Shown: in pieces, positions 53,801-64,000 of the stretch | Numbering within the stretch: the stretch's first letter is position 1 | How the letters are laid out: every line of letters begins with the position of its first letter | Origin: Euglena gracilis | Taxonomy: Eukaryota; Euglenida; Euglenophyceae; Euglenales | Reading direction: 5' to 3' | Length of the DNA: 64,000 nucleotides | NCBI GenBank assembly: GCA_039621445.1 | Contig: CP154954.1 | Location: forward strand, 50,757,847-50,821,846 | Made by a program: the position numbers and the translations under genes | The notes under the pieces: generated by a model | What the model was told of the DNA's origin: nothing | Seen by the model: only the letters and a program-made list of their open reading frames with translations | The model's database searches: none

Positions 53801-56385
53801 AAATGCAAAAAAATCCATAAATATGGCAACCAACAACGTGCCAGGGCAAAAATATTTTATGTAGAAAATGCAAAATATGCAAAAAATTTCAAACATATGG
53901 CAACCAACTACAAAAATTTTTTCCGGGGAAATATTTTATGCTGCAAAAAAAATGCAAAAAAATGCAAATTTCGGGAAAAGCCGATTATGCAAAAAAATGC
54001 AAATTATGCAAGTTGCATTCCCCCCCCCCCTGCATATCACAAAATTCTGGTGATGAAAGAAAAGGAAATTTTCCTATCATTACCCATGGACACTGAAAAC
54101 TCAGTCAGTGTTGCAACACGACGCAGTGGGAAAGATTAAGTTTCCCCCACCCCAAAAAAAAGCCCTCCAGTATAGTGTGGTGCGATGTGCATATGGTTTC
54201 TTTGAACATATTCCACCCATCGCAAACGCACACCGTGCCAGGGTGAACTCCTTCTTGCTGACAATGGACGTCACAGTGCCTGGCTTGCCCATCCGCGCCG
54301 TTCGGCCCGCCCTGGCGCAGCAGAATTGTGTGGGCAAATGTGGTGAGATGATCATTTGAATGCACCTCGAAAAAAAAATACAAAAAAATGAATTCAAGAA
54401 AAGTTTGTAACCGAAAACTGTTGGGGAAAGAAATTGGTCCAAGCCATAAACCATGTCAAAATCAACCAATAAGAAAATAACACTGAAATTGCTACCAGGG
54501 GACTCTTCCAAAGAAGGCTCTTGAAGCGCCATCCCAGGGGGGGGAACAAACAGCTGCACTGTTCTTGCCTCCTTGGCAAACACTAACCCCAAATAGCAGT
54601 GACAGAAATACGTCAGGTCACTTGGTATAAAAGGCCTCCTCATTTGCTTGACGCGCCACCAAAACCTGGCACCTTTTTTAGGAACGCCTCCTCCCAAAAA
54701 AGGGGGGGTGCGACTCTTGCTCACCAAATCAAGTACCTATGGGGATCGTTTGCGCGCCCTTGCGTGCATGCGCGTGCACACACAAACACACAGATTACCA
54801 GAGCACCATGAAAAGTAATTTGACATGCAATAACAAGATTCGAAATAACAATGCTGATGTTTGTCAAAGGTGACAGAAAAGGGTCAAAAAAAGCAAGCTG
54901 AGACACCCAGCCAGAAGGGTTGAGTCACCGGTGGTCGTTCACCTCTCCGGGCACGCAGGATGCAGGAGTCGCTAGCAGATGGAGGTGGACCTGTGGAGGA
55001 AGTCGACGGAGTTCAGGGGGAAGTCGAACAGGATGACGTGCTCGATGTCGATGTCCAGCCCATGGATTCACTTAACCCCGGTGGCCCCCCGGCCAGCGGG
55101 TGTGATGGGGCCACCCACTGAAACACCCTGGTGGCCTCCCCCTGTGCAAACAATTGTCCAGCGCAAAGCGTCGGAAATTTGGGGGCTTAAAAAGGCCCCT
55201 AAATTGCGTTTTCACACACTTTTTTTTAAAAAAAATGGTCAAAACCTACACCATTTTTTTCTCTTTTTTTTCTGGCACAAAGTGCCGGAAAAGGATTTTT
55301 TGGGTTCGGGGGGGGGGGGGGGAAGTGACCCCAAGGCCCAGCCCCCGCTGGCCAATGTCGGTGCAGACCAGGAACCGCACAGCGCCGTCCCGGAAACGCT
55401 GCATGCTGGCGGTGCGCTCCCCGAGGGGCAGCTCCTTGTGATACGACAGGGCCTCGATGCCCTGCTGCGAGGGAGGCCATCATTGCCGAGGGGGTGGAGC
55501 GCAAGGGAAGGCAAAAATTACTGAAATGAAACAAAAATGAAATTGAAAAAACTAGTGAATTAATAAATGCCTAAAACATCATGCAATCAACAAAATTATT
55601 GAATTGATGACTGTTCTATTTCTGCAGATTTCGGTGACCCTGTTTAAATTTGAAATCTCCCAAATGAAATTTGAGTCTCTTTTAAAATCTCCGAAATTTA
55701 AAATGAAATCAGCGGGACAAACAATGAAGCAACTCTGTCCATCCATCCAACGGACCTCGTTCAAGGAGAGGCTCACTGCGCGCACGGCGTCCACCGTGTT
55801 GCAAAACACCATGGTGCGGGGCACCGTGCCGTGGCCGCGGATGACCTCCTGCAGCACCTGCATCTTGTCTCGCCCCTTGGTCTCCACCAGCACGTGCTTC
55901 AGGCTGCGGCGACGGTGGGGTGGCCGAGAGACAGACCCTCCGTTGTGAGGATCGCTTCGGGTTTGCATCTCGAAAACGTGCCCGATGGGGTTTTTGATTC
56001 CCGAGACCGGTCGAGATGCATCTGCCACCTTAAGACGACCTTCGGATTTCAAAAGCAGCGAAAGTAAGCTGCCAACCCGCCAATGGGTCGGCGTGCCCCA
56101 TGGCTAAAACGCCGACATTCTGCGCCATGAGCCTCCTGAAAATTTCAATCAAAATACTTTAAATATATGCAGCAGGGGAAAAATACGAAGACACACACAC
56201 ACACACAACGCACAACACACACACACACAACACACAACACACACACACACACAACACATACACAAAACACACAACGCACAACGCACACACACAACACACA
56301 CAACACAAACACACACCACACACGACACACACACGACACACACAACACACACAACACACACAACACACACACACACACCACACAC

Positions 56386-56481
<96 letters not shown>

Positions 56482-56528
56482 CACACACACACACACACAC
56501 AACACACACACACACAACACACACACAC

Positions 56529-56559
<31 letters not shown>

Positions 56560-59500
56560 CACACACACACGGTTGACATCTGGGGCCTCCAGAATTTGCA
56601 AGTTCTTGAACTTGGAAACCTCCAGCCACGCCTTCACCTGCCTCGTCATTGTTGCTGTGGCCATCATCACCTGACTTCAGGGTGTGGCACAAGTGTGGAG
56701 CCGCTTATCCTCCGAGTGCAGCTCCGCGCGTGCGGCTCTGCACGCCTGTGTTTTGTTCATGTTCGTGGCTGTGCGAGGGAACAAGACTCAGCACACTTTC
56801 CACGTTGTCCAAATGGTCCAACACGAAATTAACGTATGCTGAAATGAACACGCTGTTAGAGCAACGTTCCCCCTTCGCCAAAGGCCTTGACGGCAATGTT
56901 ATGGTCCTCCACACCACAGAGCAGTGCAGCGTTGGAGATAAAATTCCCTTTCAAAAACCAACCACACAGCTTTTGACCAATAAAACACTCCAGGGGAAAA
57001 GATGTAGGCCGTAAAGAACTGCAGGTCTTCCTGAGGAAATCCAAACGAGAACCCTGGAACGCAAGAGCAGCTGAATCCGCTGCTAGCAGCCCCCCCCCCC
57101 CCGCAAAAATATTCGCTGTACTGAGTACCTGACTCTTAGAAGGCCGTGAAGACACTTAAGGATTTCGCCAAAAGAACCCCGGACTGTCCACAGCCTGGGG
57201 ACTGGCAGTGCTTGAAAACACCAGCCCAGAATGACTTGCTCACACCGAGGGTATGTAGGGACACCCCCCCCCCTTTCACGCGCACTCGTGCACGATTTGC
57301 CCAAAAATTGTGCACAAATGCGCCTGTTTGCGCGTTTGTGCACGCGATCCGGCCCCTCCAGTGTGGTGTGTGTCTTGGCGCTGGGAAGCCCAGAACGAGC
57401 GGCGACACTGAGAGGGCACGACATGGTCAGGTGGTCATCACCACTTCCCCCCAGTGGTTGCAGGGCGACGAGTCAGCCGCCGAAAAACTGCGGAACACAC
57501 AGCAGGTGGCAAGAACGCAAGCCCTCCGCCGCCCCGAGCCAGAGGGAATGGAACCGCGCAAACCTGCGCCTGTGGCCATTCACACTCCGTGCGCACTTGC
57601 ACGCGATTGAGAGCTGGATGAGGGACCCGAGACCCCCAATCAAGGTGTCTGAGAAAAAAAGAGACCCCGCGCGCGACCCCAGCCACCAAAGACCCTCTTC
57701 CGCGACCAATGTCAATGCCTCAGATGCCCAGTGCTGTGCCTGGGGACAGTGGCGGCCTCCCTGCGTCGTGTTTGTTGGCAGGGGCTTCAAAATGGGGGCT
57801 GCAAAGAATTAGGGGTGTCTGGCGCGCGCATATGCGCGCAACACTTGCGTTAAGCATCACGTTTCTGCCTGGGTTTTCTTCTGGGACACAGCTGAGCAAA
57901 AGATCACACGTGAAGAAGAAAAAAAATGCTGAAAAGGGTCCTTCTGTGTGACTTCTGGCGCCGGCTCTTGGAGCCCTTCCCTGCTGGCTGGTCGTGGGTG
58001 CTGAAACGGGTGCCCTCACAGCTCGGTCGTGCCAACTCTCTTAACCCCCCCCTGCCACCCCTCTCAACCGGCCCAACCCCGTGCAGGAAACGGCGAAAAG
58101 AGGGCGGGACTTTCAAACGCGGCAGACCGAAGCTGGCGGAGGCGATCAAAGTTCGCGCGCAGTTGCGCCCAAATCAGCCAAAATCCTTAAATGCCTTCAC
58201 AGCCGTCCAAGTGACTGGACCCCCCCAAGAAATTCCACACAACCTCGCCACGCCATGGATGGACGGAGCGTGTGGGCTCCAGAACATGAGCAGAGCTGGA
58301 CAGGGCTGTTGAATAGATGGCCAGGTGTCCCCAACCCGATTTCACTGCACGATGGTGACACTCTCTGGGAGGGAAGTTCACCGATAGCTGTATTCTTATT
58401 CCAACTTTATTTGGTATTGGAGGGATTGCTTCAAAAAAGAACCGTTTGTGTTGAGGTGTTCCAAATATTCTTGTGACCAGATGCCCAGATGCTTGAATCC
58501 AACTCCTGCAATGGAAAATTCATGCGATTTTGGGCACTTTTTGGGGACTGCGTTCCGTGAGGACTTCAAACTTTAGGAAATTTCTGTAATCCTTTTATTT
58601 GGTAACCAAAAAAAATTGCAAAAAATGCAGCGCAGATACAGATAAAAAAACAACCTTTTCAGGGAGGTTCTGGCAAGGCTGTACGGGAAGGCCTGGTGGG
58701 GGGGGTCGACCCCCGGCCTGGGAGGTGGGGGCGAGTGGCCGACTCCCACCCACCGCCCTGGCTATTTGGCCGATTCCCATACTGCCCTCACCTGTACCAC
58801 CGGTCAGAACCCCCTGGCAAACGGGGGGGGGGGGTTGGTATCCGTTTGGTGAGAGGGGGTTTACCCCCCAAAGCCCCAAAACTAGCAAGAACTCCCTCCT
58901 CACCCCCCCCCGACAATTGTGCAGGTGCACAGCACTGCAATAAGCAAACCGCCGTCTTTGGCGACGGGCGGTGTCTGCCGTGGGCCCTGCCCTGGGCAGT
59001 TTGGGTACAAAGCTATACCCCCCACAAGGCACTCGTCCTGGCAGCAAAGGCAACATGGCCAAAAGAGGGCTTCATTCAAACAAAAGCGCCACAGCGCAAC
59101 ATTCACAATAAAAATACATCACTTTGGAGTGCCCCATTGGAATTCACAAACCCAGCTGTGCACAAATGTAACCGTTTGTTGCCAATTGGGACCAAAGGTT
59201 CTCCCCCATCTGAGTGTAGCCCGACCAGCCCTGGCAGTGGTTGAGGAGGGTCATGATCTCCGCGGTGAAGCCCTGGGTGAGCATCGTGTCCACCTCGTCG
59301 ATGACCACCTTCGTCACCTGCCGGACGACCGACCGGGGAGGGAGCGCCGCCTGGCTGCCAGGATTGGATTGGATTGGACTGGATTGGCGTCACGAGCATG
59401 TTCTTTGGCCGCCCCAGAAAGTAACTCTCCAGATTCGTGACTGGGCCATGAATCTGAACCGCAATCCAGCCCCACGAACTGGGGTGTTGCGCTTTGGTAT

Positions 59501-60176
59501 CTTCAGGTGGGGTGGAACTCAGGAAACAGCTGGGCTACCTGTCACTGTGGAATGTGGAAGAGAGTTACAGATATTCATACAGATAAGGTCATGGGTTTGA
59601 GGAGATCGGGAATCGCACTGTGACACAGCAGTAGATATTATCATACGGTGGAGAAAATTTCCGGCCTGGCCTTCGGCCGGGCAAAAACCTGACCCATGGC
59701 GCACCCCCCCCCGGGGGGGGCCTGGGGCCCCAACCCACCCACCCACCCACCCACCCACTCTCTAAACCCCCGCCCCTGGGGGAGGGGTCACACACATGTG
59801 AGTGAATCCATGGATGGGGCAGACCCACCCCTGTTGCTAGTGCATATCCACCTTCTCACTCCCCACTCCACACCAACTGTTGTCAAATTTGTGGCCAACC
59901 AAACACATGCAGAAATGTTCGGGAACAAACCCTAGGGGAGCATCAGGGAAGCAGACCTCCGAGAGATAGAAGTGGCTCTTCTTCCAGTGTTCCAAGAGAC
60001 GGCCCGGGGTGGCCACCACGATGTCCATCCGGCCCTCCAGCGCTTCTCCACGTCAGTGTCGCCCACCGGCAGTTGGAGGGGGGGGGTCGGATCGAACCAC
60101 ACCAAGCCACCCTCTGGGAGACCACCCACCCAGGAAATCACACGCACATACGCATGGACGCACGCATGGACGCACG

Positions 60177-60254
<78 letters not shown>

Positions 60255-62848
60255 TGCACCTACCCCCCCCCGCCCGGAAGATGTCATCTGACAGGTTGGC
60301 CGGTACTGGGGACCCTAACAACTTCCCACCATGACAGGTTGGCCGGCATCAAGGAGCCTGACAGTTTCCCCTAGCGGGACCCTGACAGTTTCCCGGATTC
60401 CAAGGGAAAGTCAATGAAAAATGACCCTGACAGGTTGGCCGGTACCTGGGACCCTGGCAAATTCCTACACTGACAGGTTGGCCGGCAATGGGGACCCTGA
60501 CAGTTTCCTGGGAGGGACCCTGACAGGTTCTTGGGCTGACAGTTTCCCAGGGGGGGATGCACCCAGTGTGGCAAGTCAGTGGAGCAAAGACGGGACAACG
60601 CCGTCAAAGCTGTAGAGTGCCGGGGCAGCCCTGGGTGCTGCCGGGCCCACTCCTCCCCGCCCACCACCATGCAGGACGCGATCTTGGCATGGTGGCCCAG
60701 CGCCTTCCCTGCCACGTGCGACTGCTGCCGCAAAACACCCCCCCACACACAAACACCAACTCATGGTCACACCCACTCATATACAAAGCACGCATATACA
60801 AAACACACACACACACACCACATCACAACACACCAAATCAAAATGCAAGGAGAATCTGCAGCAAGGAAGCTGGTTTGTGGAAGCAGAAAATTTGTCTCTT
60901 TTTTTTCCCAGACTCGGACAAAATTTGTGCACGCATATGGCACTCGACATCCAGACAGCTGCACCAAGCCGTTCAGTTGCAGGTGTCTGCTACGCCCACC
61001 ACCTGACTCGCCAACTCCCTCGTCGGCACGAACACCAGCGCGCGTGGTCGCTTGTCCTGCAGGGGACGGGAAAGCCCCACCGTGGTCTTCGGCTCCAGAC
61101 TGAAATGCCACCAGGGGTTTTTTTTAAGACCGGGGGGTCCCCCCACCCACCCACCCACCCACCCCCTGGGGGACCCACAAAAAAAAATCGCCGAAAATCG
61201 CGAGAAGTGCCAAAAATAGCACTTTCTCAAAAAATTTTCGGCGCCCTTCGGCGCCGAAAAGTATATCCCACCGGGGGGGGGGGGGCTCGGCCGGACCCAC
61301 CCTACCCCCCCCCCGGGGGGTCCACGACTAAAAAAAAAACCCCTGAATGCCACAGCAACGCTTGCTGGACAAGTCATGGCATTGTGTAAGCTGTGGCCAG
61401 GCTTTTTTCGGCTCAATTTTTGAAAACAGGAAGGGTTTTGTGGAGAGAAGTCTGGGTGTAAGTGCCAGAACGTCATAATGATTGTTTTCTCCCTGCCAGC
61501 TGGCATTCTTGCCATCCACCAATGAAACAAAATTCTGAGATTGGTTCAACTTTCACCAACGCAACCCCTGTACACAAAAACAACGTGTGAATGAATGTAT
61601 GCCTTTCATGTTGCAAAACGGTTTCAAAGAAAAGAAATTCAATTGAGCTTGAACAAAAAAAACAAACCACAAAACAAAACAAAATGTGTTCAGCTAAACT
61701 AGCTGAGAAAATTTGAAGCTTACAAAATGTTTTTTTCCAGGTCAAAGGGTAGCCTGGGCATCAAATCAACGTTTTTGATTTTGCATGTGATCCAAAACAA
61801 TAGTAACAAAAAAGCAAAAAAGGCACATTTTTTTTGGATATCAGTTGGAGAGACAATGGTCCAGCGTTGCCAGAGACCATTTTTTCTTCCTGGAGTTGGG
61901 CTATTTTTGCCGAGTTTTTGCGTTTTTTTTAGATGTTTTTTTCTCGGTCTGAGATAATTTTTCCAGCCCAAAATTTTAAGGCCGTTTTAAGGCATTTTAA
62001 ACCATTTTGGCCAAAAAGATTTTAGGAGCATTTTCAGGCATTTTGAGGTTGTTTAAGGCACCTTACCGCCTGGCAAGTATCCAGGATTTGGATTGTTAAC
62101 AAATTCTTTATAGTGAATAAATTTATGGACATTATTGCCAGTTTCAGCCCCTTAAGGCCTTTAAATGCCTCAAAAAACCCTTTAAAAAAACGCCTTTTAA
62201 TGCCTTAAAACTTTGGGGGGAATTACCTTGGCCTGATAATTGCTTTTTTCAATTACGGTTTGAGCTTTTTGTGTTCCTTCACGTGAAAAATATATATATA
62301 TATATTTGCAGCCTCCATGGAGGTTTTCTGGGCATATTTTCAAAAAAATGCAAAAATGTCCCCATTGCAATGGTATATTCCGGTGGACCTGTGGCCGTGT
62401 CGAGTCCCGGGCCAACCCCCACGGAGGAGACATCTCCGCATCCACCAACGCCAAAATCGCCGTACAAAGTGCGTACACAGCACCTGCTTGTTAGTGTTGT
62501 CACCTTTGCATGGCTGTGTTTCTTTTTTCGATGGGGAGGATGGTCTCTCATGTATGGTTTGACGTTCCGCTGATAATGTCCCTGGCAGCCCCACACCTTG
62601 CGGTTCACGCCGGCGCGCTCCTGGTCCTTCAGCGCCTGGATGAGGGGCAGCATGTAGGCCAGCGTCTTGCCGGAGCCCGTGGTGGCCCCGAAGGCGAGGC
62701 TGGCGCCGGAGCGCAGTTTGGGGATGACCAGCCGCTGGATGGGGGAGGGCGTGAGGATGTTGACGCTGGCGAGGCCCGCGACCAGCTCCGGCGACACCCC
62801 GAGGGCCGCGAAGGACGCTGGCGGCCCAGCGGGGGTGGGCGGGGTGGC
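50841..62848 (-). CDS. DEAD-box RNA helicase, organellar RH39-like (5' end not identified)
   Basis: ATP-dependent RNA unwinding. Exons on the minus strand: 62597-62848 (Q-motif TPSPIQ, motif [10 protein letters not shown]), 61003-61098 (PTRELASQ), ~60650-60724 (VVGG), 59957-~60055 ([14 protein letters not shown]), ~59235-59317 (motif [12 protein letters not shown]), 56567-56670 (motif III MATATMT), 55756-55903 ([15 protein letters not shown]), 55338-55464 ([12 protein letters not shown]), 54991-55054 ([17 protein letters not shown]), 54234-54311 ([20 protein letters not shown]), ~52490-52659, ~51215-51265 and 50841-50960, ending GQLGRR then TGA. The C-tail is rich in Lys, Pro and Ala ([24 protein letters not shown]). 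The FDFP and TARMG stretches recall, from memory, plant RH39-type helicases of organellar rRNA maturation. Motif II is DEVD, not DEAD. Mostly GT-AG introns, with at least two nonconventional candidates. Confidence 0.9.
53145..53345. repeat. Interspersed repeat, family F, copy 2
   Basis: Same order and orientation as 12240-12425 ('gacttcgggg...catcgcccatccacccaaaa...tgtgttttcgac'). It lies in a helicase intron. Confidence 0.7.
53640..54020. repeat. ATGCAAAAAA-type tandem repeats
   Basis: Dense repeats of ATGCAAAAAA with variable A-runs, interrupted by two related 'gcaaccaac...gggcaatattttatg' segments. It lies in a helicase intron. Met/Gln/Lys-rich frames here are artefacts. Confidence 0.85.
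56190..56572. repeat. (CA)n compound microsatellite starting at a helicase 5' splice site
   Basis: About 380 bases of CA with scattered AACACA, ACGC and ACGAC interruptions. On the sense (minus) strand it is (GT)n, and the motif-III exon runs directly into it: GATGTCAACC then GTGTGTG. The donor GT must be chosen inside the repeat. Confidence 0.9.
60176..60250. repeat. (CA)n microsatellite in a helicase intron
   Basis: A pure CA run of about 70 bases after a short GGACGCACGCAT repeat. The long Thr/His or Val/Cys frames are artefacts. Confidence 0.95.
60285..60550. repeat. TGACAGGTTGGCCGGTACC minisatellite, helicase intron
   Basis: Six or so imperfect units of TGACAGGTTGGCCGG(T/C)A...GGACCCTGACAGTTTCCC. 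Related to 47800-47945 in the carrier gene. Confidence 0.88.
61112..61345. mobile_element. CAG/CTG element, subfamily 1, perfect TSD AATGCCAC
   Basis: CAGGGGTTTTTTTTAAGACC left; right CTAAAAAAAAAACCCCTG. AATGCCAC at 61104-61111 and 61346-61353. Interior hairpin TTTTCGGCGCC...GGCGCCGAAAA at ~61236-61260. On the sense strand it sits only about 13 bases upstream of the helicase exon starting at 61098. Confidence 0.93.
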
Positions 62849-64000
62849 CTGCACACACACGCAGCGGGGGGGGGGGGACAAATGGACCCGCAAAAAGCGA
62901 CACAAAAAAAACAACGCAAATTCCATGTAAATTCCTGCAGGATATATGCTCATGAAGACTTTTCACCTCCTCCGGGGAAGATTTATCATTCTTTGCATAA
63001 GATTTTGCATGAAATCATGCAATTTGTGGACCAAAAAAATGTAGGAATCTGTAGGAAATTTTTGGTCTCAGGGGAAAATCGGAGCCAAAATTTCTCAAAA
63101 TTTCAAAATTTCTTTTGAAATTTTTCCGGTGGAAATTGAACAATCGCTGGGCAAACCCCCCCAAAAAGTGAAGCGCAGATTTTGCAAAATTCCAAAACTC
63201 AAAAAAATGCGGGGAAAACGTGGTTCTGTTCCCCCCTGCACATAGATCTGCACTCCCATTCGGACACAGACACCGCACCAGGTTGCGATGACTTGTGGCA
63301 CTTCAGAGACTATCAGAAAAAGCGACGCTAAAAAAAACCACACACACAAAAAAGCGAAGGTTCCGTTTCAGGCATTTTCCTGAGCTAAGTAGAACGAAAC
63401 AAAAATTAAGGCCATTATTTTCTTAATTCTGGAACAATAGTGGTTCCAAAAATGTGATTATTGGGCCAAAAATTAAAGCAATAAATAAATAAAAAATGAG
63501 CGAAAAGTTTGGCTAGACGCCAAATGCAATTTTTCTCAGTCTAAATCATTTCCCAACAAAACTCGAAAATTTCCAAATTGGCATGTGTTACCCCCTTCAT
63601 ATGGGTAGAACGGTAGATGCACGCCTCGGGAGGAGTGGTAGCCTTCGCCGCCTGGAGGGGCCATGCACTGGGGTCCCTGACCTGAGGGAAGCCGTTGGGT
63701 TGAAACGAGGCCAGCGGGCAACGGCTGAGGTGGTGGGGATGGGACACACACACAACGCATCCTTCGCCGGACTTTATTCCCTTCTCTTGTTGTGCTGCAA
63801 CAACCTGGCCCATAAACATCGCAGGGGGCGAAATAAGCGCTGAAGTAATAAGTGCCCCCCCCACCCCAAAAGCACTAAAACAAGTGGGAATACGCGCTAA
63901 AGAAGGGGGGGGGGGGGGGGGAATATGCCATTTTTCAAAAACTGAGCCCCCCCAGTAGTTCATTTCAGCCCATTTTGCGCTAATTTGGTGAACCCTCCCC
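62849..64000. other. Upstream of the first recognised helicase exon; no supported gene
   Basis: Mostly A/T-rich sequence. The 62848 exon starts after GTGTGTGCAG, a normal acceptor, so at least one 5' exon lies here or beyond. A minus-strand stretch near 63620-63660 (AAKATTPPEA, after a possible CCTCCAG acceptor) could be one, but nothing confirms it. Confidence 0.4.

Noticed and set aside
56145-56832. Long Val/Cys and Thr/His open frames
   Set aside because: They are translations of the CA/GT microsatellite in three frames on both strands; the only coding piece is the helicase exon 56567-56670. The same applies to 16575-16787, 17227-17658 and 60009-60374.

Overview
This looks like nuclear DNA of a euglenid alga or a close relative. 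GC-rich coding exons are scattered as short pieces over about 12 kb per gene. Two kinds of intron occur side by side: ordinary GT-AG introns, and introns without GT-AG whose ends form an inverted repeat starting 3 nt inside the 5' end and stopping 5 nt before the 3' end (NNN-CAG...CTG-NNNNN). That second geometry is the known hallmark of euglenid 'nonconventional' introns. No bacterial operon, origin or CRISPR array is present.

Layout. 1-776: minisatellite-rich DNA. 777-13030 (+): the NAD(P) transhydrogenase beta part, starting inside the gene, at least 11 exons, introns packed with mobile elements. 13031-17958: repeat-only intergenic DNA. 17959-32554 (+): a long coiled-coil protein with an acidic C-terminus, about 20 small exons. 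33300-45400: a cluster of DIRS-type (tyrosine-recombinase) retrotransposons, namely copy A (minus), copy B (minus, with an internal 1.43-kb tandem duplication), an opposed terminal arm, and a plus-strand relic. 45978-50221 (-): a mitochondrial ADP/ATP-type carrier. 50841-62848 (-): an organellar-type DEAD-box RNA helicase. 62849-64000: no recognisable gene.

Main observation. The introns carry many short elements that begin CAG, end CTG, have inverted ends and sit between 8-bp target-site duplications, seven of them perfect; this is a hAT-like signature. One verified nonconventional intron of the carrier gene (46299-46485) is itself a member of one of these dispersed families. If the last 3 nt of the left duplication and the first 5 nt of the right duplication leave with the element, the pre-insertion sequence is restored exactly. 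The 3-nt/5-nt geometry of nonconventional introns therefore equals the geometry of an 8-bp-duplicating transposon. A near-identical unit without the insertion is present in the window (4850-4857 against 5720-6022).

The carrier and transhydrogenase are housekeeping mitochondrial membrane proteins, the helicase probably serves organellar rRNA or ribosome maturation, and the coiled-coil protein is of unknown function. They are neighbours without evident functional linkage. Most exon borders were placed by hand from reading frame and splice motifs; those marked '~' are approximate.
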